This document shows positions 1-5,503 of a stretch of 5,503 bases of DNA, piece after piece. The notes under the pieces were generated by a model. That model did no database searches. It saw only the letters and a list, made by a program, of their open reading frames with translations, and was not told the DNA's origin. The DNA is from an uncultured Clostridia bacterium. GTDB lineage: Bacteria; Bacillota; Clostridia; Oscillospirales; Acutalibacteraceae. Every line of letters starts with the position of its first letter. The first letter of the stretch is position 1. The position numbers and the translations under genes are program-made. Location: contig CAJFUH010000237.1 of assembly GCA_904420155.1 (NCBI GenBank), forward strand, positions 1 to 5,503, read 5' to 3'.

Positions 1-72
1 AAGTTTCGTCCACCTTTTCAAAGGTGGCGGGGTGGAGGGGCGGAGCCCTTCCTCGCCCATCGCAATGGGCGA
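1..72. repeat. Left-edge hairpin repeat module (cut by window start)
   Basis: Bases 1-20 are identical to 5430-5449 on the same strand. Three inverted repeats follow one another. The first is 10-17 with 20-27 (CCACCTTT / AAAGGTGG, 8 pairs, very short loop). The second is 36-41 with 45-50 (six pairs, one of them G-U). The third is 53-60 with 65-72 (TCGCCCAT / ATGGGCGA, 8 pairs, 4-base loop). No open reading frame here looks like a protein family. The 3' copy of the 20-mer is preceded by CGAAAC, which pairs with its GTTTCG, so this copy is probably truncated by the window edge. The likely identity is a dispersed intergenic palindromic repeat. That is inferred, because only two copies of the 20-mer are visible. 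Confidence 0.6.
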
Positions 73-94
73 AATCCTCAAGATTCCAAAAAGC

Positions 95-173
95 TCAGGA
101 GGGGAGGGCAAACCGTCCGGGGGACGGTTTGCCCGTGGGGAACCCTAGCGAGGGGTTCCCAACCGTCTCCTGA
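95..173. other. Branched inverted-repeat structure (predicted three-way junction)
   Basis: An outer stem, TCAGGAG at 95-101 with CTCCTGA at 167-173, encloses two perfect hairpins. The first is GGGCAAACCGTCC at 106-118 with its exact complement at 122-134 (13 pairs, 3-base loop). The second is GGGAACCC at 138-145 with GGGTTCCC at 153-160 (8 pairs, 7-base loop). Read on the - strand, the outer stem is followed by GC and then five T (92-88), so it resembles a leftward terminator, although no leftward gene is visible. It could be part of a repeat element, a structured RNA or a terminator. The pairing is exact, but the function is unknown. Confidence 0.55.
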
Positions 174-208
174 CTTGTGTAATTCGCTAAAAGCCATTGC
201 CTTTTCCG

Positions 209-329
209 ACAGGCTGTGGTGATTCTGTCAATCACCGAAATCTCCTCTTTCAGGGCTGCCGCAATTCGTGAAGAATTGCGGCAGCCTTTGCGATTATAGG
301 CGTTTTTTGTCCCAACAGGCTGTGGGACA
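209..329. repeat. Hairpin cluster with a duplicated 11-mer
   Basis: The 11-mer ACAGGCTGTGG occurs at 209-219 and 315-325. Each copy overlaps an arm of a different hairpin. One is GGTGATT 218-224 with AATCACC 230-236 (7 pairs, loop CTGTC). The other is TGTCCCA 308-314 with TGGGACA 323-329 (7 pairs). Between them lies the stronger 254-286 stem. This looks like two related repeat modules that kept the 11-mer and changed the hairpin arm next to it. No coding function is supported. Confidence 0.45.
254..286. other. Perfect 14-bp stem-loop
   Basis: GGCTGCCGCAATTC (254-267) pairs exactly with GAATTGCGGCAGCC (273-286) around a 5-base loop. G-T and A-T pairs could extend the stem outward by two. On the + strand only three T follow directly, and a T6 run lies 16 bases further on (303-308). 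On the - strand no T run follows. It is therefore a poor match to an intrinsic terminator in either direction, and a repeat-element palindrome is at least as likely. Confidence 0.55.
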
Positions 330-383
330 TCCCCGCTTTTTCCTGCCGGCATGGGATTTCATAATTAGTTTACAAATGAAATA

Positions 384-412
384 TTGACTTTTCCTGGCCG
401 CAATGGTAAATT
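384..412 (+). promoter_or_regulatory. Predicted sigma-A promoter of the hrcA-grpE-dnaK-dnaJ operon
   Basis: The -35 box is TTGACT (384-389, five of six consensus bases). A 17-base spacer leads to TAAATT (407-412, four of six), which carries an upstream TG at 404-405 like an extended -10. An AT-rich stretch at about 356-383 could act as an UP element. The expected start near 418-420 puts CIRCE at the very beginning of the transcript, as in other HrcA-controlled operons. An alternative -10 is TATAGA at 412-417, but its spacing of 22 is worse. Confidence 0.75.
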
Positions 413-421
413 ATAGATAGT

Positions 422-448
422 TTAGCACTCTTGCTTTTAGAGTGCTAA
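422..448 (+). promoter_or_regulatory. CIRCE operator (HrcA binding site)
   Basis: TTAGCACTC (422-430), nine spacer bases (431-439) and GAGTGCTAA (440-448) match the CIRCE consensus TTAGCACTC-N9-GAGTGCTAA at every arm position. It lies immediately downstream of the predicted -10 and upstream of hrcA. HrcA bound here would block transcription of the whole operon, including its own gene, which gives autoregulation. No second CIRCE and no CtsR-type operator were seen in the window. Confidence 0.97.
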
Positions 449-462
449 CTCTCCCAAAACTC

Positions 463-469
463 GAGGTGA
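463..469 (+). promoter_or_regulatory. Ribosome binding site of hrcA
   Basis: GAGGTGA lies five bases before the ATG at 475. It decides the start: an in-frame GTG at 442 sits inside the right arm of CIRCE with no Shine-Dalgarno sequence, and the in-frame GTG at 466 lies within this site. Confidence 0.85.
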
Positions 470-474
470 GTGAT

Positions 475-1506
475 ATGGATATCAGTGAACGAAAGCTAAA
501 AATATTGGCGGCCATCGTGGAGACCTACGTAAAAACCGGGGAACCGGTAGGGTCCAAGGCTCTTTGCGAGGCGCTGGATTGTTCCGTATCCTCAGCCACG
601 ATACGCAATGAGATGGCGGATCTCGCAGAAATGGGGCTCTTGGAACAGCCTCACACTTCCGCAGGGCGGATACCTTCTCACGCCGGATACCGGCTGTATA
701 TCGATAAGCTGATGGAACAGAAACCAATCAGCGAAGAGGAGCAGCGCTTTATTGACGGAAGCCTGTCCGCTTCGGCGGACGACCCGGAACATCTGTTGGA
801 GGACGCCTCCCAGATCCTGGCGGAATTGACCCGTTACGCCGCCGTCAGCACTACGCCTTCCGATGGGGAAGCCACGGTGCGGCATTTGCAGTTTGTACAG
901 ACAGGCCGGCGTACCGCTATGGTGGTCCTGCTGACCTCCTCCGGTATGCTGAAAAATAAGATTTTCCGGTGCGATTACGATCTGTCGCCGGATATCCTTC
1001 GGGTGTTTCACAAGCTTCTGAACGAAAAAATCGCGGGAATCCCCGTGGCGAGCATTACGCCCGCCTATATCCAGACGCTGGCGGCCTCCCTGGGGGATAT
1101 GGCCATGCTGCTGCCCTCCGCGCTGATCGCCGTCCTGGAAGCGGCCCGGGAAGTCCGGGAGACCGACGTCCGGTTAGAAGGACAGTATAACCTGCTGTTC
1201 CTGCCGGAATTCGGCATGGATAACGCCCGCCGCCTGATGGAGTTCCTCAACCGCCGGGAGCAGCTGCTCCACTTTTTGGAGGGGGCTTCCAACGGTACAA
1301 AGGTGTTTGTGGGCCCGGAAAGCGAGCGGCCGGAACTTTACGACTCCAGCATCGTGGTGACCAGGTACTCTATGGGCGGGAAAACCGCCGGGGCCATTGG
1401 CATCATTGGCCCAACCCGCATGGACTACGCAAAAATGATTCCAAAATTGGAATATCTTGCCTCAGCGGTGGGGACACTGTTGAATGAGATTATGGATATG
1501 GAATAA
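475..1506 (+). CDS. hrcA: Heat-inducible transcription repressor HrcA
   Basis: HrcA is a cytoplasmic dimeric repressor that binds CIRCE and keeps class I heat-shock genes low. In the family model GroEL helps to keep it active. The 343-residue product has the usual length. Residues 1 to about 75 form the winged helix DNA-binding domain. They include the family block ATIRNEM (41-47), then a leucine-rich helix and HTSAGRIPSHAGYRLYID (60-77). The central part is the GAF-like region with its dimerising insertion. The C-terminus carries the conserved GAIGIIGPTRMDYAK (306-320). The start at ATG 475 follows a good ribosome binding site and gives the typical N-terminus MDISERKLKIL. The gene is first in the operon, directly behind its own operator, so it should be autoregulated. 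No truncation or frameshift is visible. Confidence 0.97.
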   Translation: MDISERKLKILAAIVETYVKTGEPVGSKALCEALDCSVSSATIRNEMADLAEMGLLEQPHTSAGRIPSHAGYRLYIDKLMEQKPISEEEQRFIDGSLSASADDPEHLLEDASQILAELTRYAAVSTTPSDGEATVRHLQFVQTGRRTAMVVLLTSSGMLKNKIFRCDYDLSPDILRVFHKLLNEKIAGIPVASITPAYIQTLAASLGDMAMLLPSALIAVLEAAREVRETDVRLEGQYNLLFLPEFGMDNARRLMEFLNRREQLLHFLEGASNGTKVFVGPESERPELYDSSIVVTRYSMGGKTAGAIGIIGPTRMDYAKMIPKLEYLASAVGTLLNEIMDME

Positions 1507-1508
1507 AT

Positions 1509-1569
1509 GGTTCTTTTCGGGAACCGATTGAATGGGTGAATTTTGGCTCCCGCGCCTTTTCCGCGGAGC
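1509..1569 (+). other. Two stem-loops in the hrcA-grpE spacer
   Basis: GGTTC (1509-1513) pairs with GAACC (1521-1525). A second, stronger stem pairs GCTCC-GCG (1546-1554, with C1551 bulged) with CGCGGAGC (1562-1569) around a 7-base loop. It ends eight bases before the AAAGGAG ribosome site of grpE. No T run follows either stem, so termination is unlikely. In Bacillus subtilis the dnaK operon mRNA is processed between hrcA and grpE. By analogy these hairpins may protect the 5' end of the grpE-dnaK-dnaJ mRNA. That role is inferred. Confidence 0.5.
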
Positions 1570-1577
1570 AGCATCCG

Positions 1578-1584
1578 AAAGGAG
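1578..1584 (+). promoter_or_regulatory. Ribosome binding site of grpE
   Basis: AAAGGAG ends seven bases before the TTG at 1592. The upstream in-frame ATG at 1532 has no comparable site, so this element favours the TTG start. Confidence 0.8.
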
Positions 1585-1591
1585 AATCGAC

Positions 1592-2176
1592 TTGAGCAAG
1601 AACAAAGAAAAAGAAAAGAAAGCTCCGGAAAACGAAGCTGTAAACGACGAACAAAAAGAGGCGGTACAGCAGGATTCGCCGGAAAACCAAGCGGAGCCCC
1701 AAGAAGAATCCAGGGAAGCGGAGGAAACCGTCTGCAAAGAACTGGATCAAATGAAAGAAGAACTGAAAAAGCAAAAGGATATTTTGCTGCGCACCGCAGC
1801 GGAATATGAGAACTTCCGTAAACGCACGGAACGGGAAAAAAGGGCGATTTATGCCGACGCTACCGCAGACGCGGTGGCGGCTATCCTTCCCATCGCGGAC
1901 AGCCTGGAATACGCCGTCAAGGCCCAGGACGGCGCTACGGAAGAATATCAGAAAGGCCTGGAATTGGTCAATAAGCAGTTCCAGGACGCCTTGACAAAAC
2001 TAGGCGTGACGGCCATCGGCAAAGCCGGCGAGGAATTCGACCCCAACCTGCACAACGCGGTGGCCCACGTGGACGACGAGACCGTAGCTGACAATACCAT
2101 CGTAGAGGTATTCCAAAAGGGGTATCTCCTGGGCGAAAAGGTGATCCGCCACGCCATGGTAAAAGTCGCTAATTAA
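1592..2176 (+). CDS. grpE: Nucleotide exchange factor GrpE (probable TTG start)
   Basis: GrpE is a cytoplasmic dimeric co-chaperone that releases ADP from DnaK so that ATP can bind and substrate is freed. From TTG 1592 the product has 194 residues, a normal length. Residues 1 to about 45 are highly charged and low in complexity (Lys, Glu, Gln, Asn), as expected for the disordered N-terminus. Residues 45-90 look like the long coiled-coil helix, including AAEYENFRKRTEREK (69-83). A helical bundle region follows. From about 140 comes the beta-domain with the family signature, FDPNLHNAV (149-157) and EVFQKGYLLGEKVIRHAMVKV (172-192). An in-frame ATG at 1532 would add 20 residues (MGEFWLPRLF...) that do not resemble GrpE and would run through the strong spacer hairpin. 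The gene lies 85 bases after hrcA and 76 before dnaK. Confidence 0.95.
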   Translation: MSKNKEKEKKAPENEAVNDEQKEAVQQDSPENQAEPQEESREAEETVCKELDQMKEELKKQKDILLRTAAEYENFRKRTEREKRAIYADATADAVAAILPIADSLEYAVKAQDGATEEYQKGLELVNKQFQDALTKLGVTAIGKAGEEFDPNLHNAVAHVDDETVADNTIVEVFQKGYLLGEKVIRHAMVKVAN

Positions 2177-2180
2177 ATCT

Positions 2181-2210
2181 TTTACATGTTTGTCAACCCA
2201 AGAAAATAAT
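2181..2210 (+). promoter_or_regulatory. Candidate internal promoter before dnaK
   Basis: The gap between grpE and dnaK is markedly AT-rich, unlike the genes around it. TTTACA (2181-2186) and AATAAT (2205-2210), 18 bases apart, each match five of six sigma-A consensus bases. A second, overlapping pair is TTGTCA (2190-2195) with TATAGA (2214-2219), also 18 apart. No CIRCE is present here, so a transcript from this promoter would escape HrcA and give basal DnaK-DnaJ. Promoter-like sequences are common by chance in AT-rich gaps, so this is only a candidate. Confidence 0.4.
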
Positions 2211-2239
2211 TTTTATAGAACTGAATGATTTCATTAAAT

Positions 2240-2244
2240 GGGGG
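2240..2244 (+). promoter_or_regulatory. Ribosome binding site of dnaK
   Basis: GGGGG lies eight bases before ATG 2253. It can pair with the CCUCC of 16S rRNA through one G-U pair. It overlaps the last base of an in-frame ATG at 2238 that has no site of its own, which favours 2253 as the start. Confidence 0.6.
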
Positions 2245-2252
2245 TTTTTAGT

Positions 2253-4100
<1,848 letters not shown>

Positions 4101-4130
4101 TCTCTCGTAACATAGAGAGAATGGATTTTT
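4101..4130 (+). terminator. Weak terminator-like hairpin after dnaK
   Basis: TCTCTC (4101-4106) directly follows the dnaK stop and pairs with GAGAGA (4115-4120) around an 8-base loop. TTTTT comes at 4126-4130 after five other bases. The stem is short, only half GC, and set off from the T run, so at most it would reduce read-through into dnaJ. It may simply be an mRNA hairpin. Confidence 0.3.
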
Positions 4131-4136
4131 AACCGC

Positions 4137-4162
4137 GGGAGGAGGACGTATGTCCTCCTCTT
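4137..4162 (+). promoter_or_regulatory. Stem-loop pairing an SD sequence with CCTCCT, upstream of dnaJ
   Basis: GAGGAGGAC (4139-4147) pairs perfectly with GTCCTCCTC (4152-4160) around the loop GTAT. Two more G-T pairs could add to the base. The 5' arm contains a perfect Shine-Dalgarno core AGGAGG (4140-4145), which is paired with CCTCCT, the same letters as the 16S anti-SD. The stem ends about 14 bases before the real dnaJ ribosome site. It may be a translational switch, a hairpin that stabilises mRNA, or a partial terminator. No good T run follows, so a terminator is the weakest of these readings. Confidence 0.5.
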
Positions 4163-4173
4163 GTGCAGGTTAA
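4150..4173 (+). CDS. Possible seven-codon mini-ORF between dnaK and dnaJ
   Basis: ATG 4150 opens a frame reading MSSSCAG and stops at TAA 4171-4173. AGGAGG ends four bases before it, a strong if rather close ribosome site. The stop is immediately followed by the dnaJ ribosome site (4175-4179), a spacing that would allow termination-reinitiation onto dnaJ. The start codon lies at the loop of the stem-loop that hides its Shine-Dalgarno sequence. Such a short frame can arise by chance, so translation is unproven. Confidence 0.2.
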   Translation: MSSSCAG

Positions 4174-4174
4174 T

Positions 4175-4179
4175 AGGAG
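4175..4179 (+). promoter_or_regulatory. Ribosome binding site of dnaJ
   Basis: AGGAG has nine bases between it and TTG 4189 but only three before the in-frame ATG at 4183. The ATG spacing is tight for normal initiation, while the TTG spacing is comfortable. Confidence 0.65.
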
Positions 4180-4188
4180 TGAATGATT

Positions 4189-5334
4189 TTGGCGGACAAA
4201 CGGGATTTTTATGAGGTAATGGGTGTTCCGAAAAATGCTTCGGAGGACGAAATCAAAAAAGCATATCGAAAATTAGCAAAAAAATATCACCCGGATCTAA
4301 ATCCCGGTGATAAAGAGGCCGAGGCCAAGTTCAAAGAGGTCAACGAAGCTTACGAAGTGCTTTCCGACCGGGATAAGCGCGCGCGTTACGATCAATTTGG
4401 CCATGCGGGCGTGGATCCCAATTACGGCGCGGGTGCAGCGGGCGGAGGCAGCCCCTTTGGCCAGGATATTGACCTGGGGGATATCTTCTCCAGCTTCTTT
4501 GGCGGGGGCTTTGGCGGAGGGCGCCGCCAGAATCCCAATGCGCCCCGGCGGGGCGCGGATACGGAAGCCGTGCTCACCATCTCCTTTGAGGAAGCCGCAA
4601 AGGGATGTACCAAGAAGGTTACTTACCAGAATATCGACACCTGTAAAGAGTGCGGCGGCACCGGCGCCCAGAAGGGCACTTCCCCGAAAACCTGCCCCAC
4701 CTGTAACGGCTCCGGGCAGGTGCATATCAACCAGCGCACGCCATTCGGCGTCATGCAGACCTCCCGCACCTGCGACCGCTGCGGCGGTACCGGGCGCATC
4801 ATCGAGAACCCCTGCAAGGCCTGTTCGGGCAACGGGCGGGTTCGCGCCAGCAAAACCGTGGAGGTTACCATCCCTGCGGGTATCAATGACGACCAGGTGC
4901 TCAACGTCCCCAGGCATGGCAACGCGGGGATCAACGGCGGTCCCGCCGGCGACCTGCACGTCTATGTCAATGTGCGCCCCCATGCTATTTTTGAGCGCAG
5001 AGGGGACGACATCTGGTGCGAGATGCCTTTGACTTTTACCCAGGCGGCTTTGGGTGCGGAAGTGACCGTACCCACCTTGGACGGCAAAGTGGCTTATGCG
5101 GTGCACGAGGGTACCCAGCCCGGCGACGTCTTTAAGCTAAAGGGCAAAGGCGTGCCCCATCTCAACGGGCGCGGCCGGGGGGACCAGTTTGTCCGGGTTA
5201 CCATTGAAGTACCCAAGAACTTATCCGCCCGCCAGAAAGAAATCCTGCGGGAATTTGATCAGCAGGCGGAAGAAAAGAATTACCAGAAACGTAAAGGCTT
5301 TTTTGATAAGATCAAGGAACTGTTTGGGGAGTAA
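4189..5334 (+). CDS. dnaJ: Chaperone DnaJ (Hsp40), probable TTG start
   Basis: DnaJ binds unfolded clients, passes them to DnaK and stimulates DnaK ATP hydrolysis. From TTG 4189 the product has 381 residues, typical for type I DnaJ. The J-domain (4-70) contains the HPD motif at 34-36. The Gly/Phe-rich region spans about 78-112. The zinc-binding domain has four intact CXXCXGXG repeats starting at C152, C169, C195 and C209. The two C-terminal beta domains follow, with GINGGPAGDLHV at 248-259. The TTG start yields MADKRDFYEVMGV, the form seen widely in the family. ATG 4183 would give MILADKRD and is the other possible start, two residues longer. The gene is last in the visible operon. No prmA-like gene follows within the window. 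All catalytic and metal-binding residues expected are present. Confidence 0.97.
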   Translation: MADKRDFYEVMGVPKNASEDEIKKAYRKLAKKYHPDLNPGDKEAEAKFKEVNEAYEVLSDRDKRARYDQFGHAGVDPNYGAGAAGGGSPFGQDIDLGDIFSSFFGGGFGGGRRQNPNAPRRGADTEAVLTISFEEAAKGCTKKVTYQNIDTCKECGGTGAQKGTSPKTCPTCNGSGQVHINQRTPFGVMQTSRTCDRCGGTGRIIENPCKACSGNGRVRASKTVEVTIPAGINDDQVLNVPRHGNAGINGGPAGDLHVYVNVRPHAIFERRGDDIWCEMPLTFTQAALGAEVTVPTLDGKVAYAVHEGTQPGDVFKLKGKGVPHLNGRGRGDQFVRVTIEVPKNLSARQKEILREFDQQAEEKNYQKRKGFFDKIKELFGE

Positions 5335-5353
5335 CGCCCGTCCTGAGGCGGGG
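5335..5353 (+). other. Weak hairpin right after the dnaJ stop
   Basis: CCCGTC (5337-5342) can pair with GGCGGG (5347-5352) around CTGA, with one G-T pair. No T run follows, so it is not a convincing terminator. No canonical terminator for the operon is visible before the window ends at 5503. Confidence 0.3.
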
Positions 5354-5473
5354 CACGTCGCGCGCCTACGGCGGGTACGTCGCGCCCTGAGCTTTCTTGA
5401 GAAAAAACAGGCCCCCCGCCGAAACGTAAAAGTTTCGTCCACCTTTTCACGCCTGCGGCGGGCACACCGCGCC
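5342..5473. repeat. Three copies of a GC-rich unit of about 22 bases
   Basis: Three related units read roughly CCTRCGGCGGGYACGTCGCGC. They begin at 5342 (with an extra G), at 5365 (directly adjoining) and at 5452. The second and third are each followed by a similar tail, GAGCTTTCTTGAGAAAA and AGGCTTTCTCTGAAAA. They therefore look like two longer repeats of about 45 bases (5365-5411 and 5452-5494), separated by the 20-mer repeat region, plus one shortened unit next to dnaJ. No reading frame here resembles a known protein. Confidence 0.55.
5420..5449. repeat. Second copy of the 20-mer, with a small hairpin
   Basis: AAGTTTCGTCCACCTTTTCA at 5430-5449 is identical to bases 1-20 and in the same orientation. 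CGAAAC (5420-5425) pairs with GTTTCG (5432-5437) around a 6-base loop. After the 20-mer the two copies diverge: the left one continues with AAGGTGG and closes a hairpin, while this one continues with the GC-rich unit. The copies may be pieces of one modular repeat family. Confidence 0.7.
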
Positions 5474-5503
5474 TTAGGCTTTCTCTGAAAAGGCCTTGAT
5501 TTA

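Noticed and set aside
208..236. Possible pseudoknot: GACAG 208-212 with the loop CTGTC 225-229 of the 218-236 hairpin
   Set aside because: The complementarity is real, but all five loop bases would have to pair with no connecting bases on either side, which is sterically doubtful. An alternative simple hairpin is more likely.
1..329. CRISPR array
   Set aside because: The repeats are palindromic and unevenly spaced, and differ from one another. There is no constant repeat-spacer periodicity and no cas gene.
95..352. Open frame of 85 codons on the - strand in the upstream region
   Set aside because: Its sequence is the translation of the hairpin cluster itself (for example the 14-bp and 13-bp palindromes). 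It has no family motif and no clear ribosome site, so it is best explained as repeat DNA that happens to be open.
4297..5106. Open frames on both strands overlapping dnaJ
   Set aside because: They are out-of-frame shadows. The dnaJ frame carries the HPD motif and four zinc-binding repeats.
5189..5488. Open frame of 99 codons on the + strand across the dnaJ end and the repeats
   Set aside because: It begins inside dnaJ out of frame and continues through the GC-rich repeats. The repeated RRVRRALSFL-like peptide is just the repeat unit translated.

Overview
The window holds one complete class I heat-shock operon in its usual Firmicutes order, hrcA-grpE-dnaK-dnaJ, all on the + strand, with repeat-rich, apparently gene-free DNA on both sides. 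The gene order, the perfect CIRCE operator, and a DnaK that lacks the roughly two-dozen-residue N-terminal insertion of Gram-negative DnaKs all point to Firmicutes. The moderately high GC third positions, the style of the GC-rich hairpin repeats and the DnaJ N-terminus suggest a gut-type Clostridia, perhaps Oscillospirales. The family assignment is an inference from style and not from a search.

Layout. Positions 1-383 carry no convincing gene. They hold a dense series of inverted repeats: hairpins at 10-27, 36-50, 53-72, a branched structure at 95-173, and hairpins at 218-236, 254-286 and 308-329. A sigma-A type promoter (384-412) and a perfect CIRCE element (422-448) follow. hrcA (475-1506) encodes the repressor. 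A spacer with two hairpins leads to grpE (1592-2176), which probably starts at TTG. An AT-rich 76-base gap with a possible internal promoter leads to dnaK (2253-4100). An 88-base gap with two stem-loops and a possible seven-codon mini-ORF leads to dnaJ (4189-5334), which also probably starts at TTG. The last 169 bases return to GC-rich repeats, including an exact copy of the first 20 bases of the window.

How the genes work together. HrcA binds CIRCE just downstream of the promoter and represses the operon. By the standard model, HrcA loses activity when the chaperones are engaged with unfolded protein. DnaK is the ATP-driven chaperone, DnaJ delivers substrate and stimulates ATP hydrolysis, and GrpE exchanges the nucleotide. 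All four proteins look full-length and have intact key motifs.

I see no new enzymatic, defence or mobile system here. What deserves a second look is non-coding: the flanking repeats, the SD/anti-SD hairpin before dnaJ, the hrcA-grpE spacer, and the possible extra promoter before dnaK.
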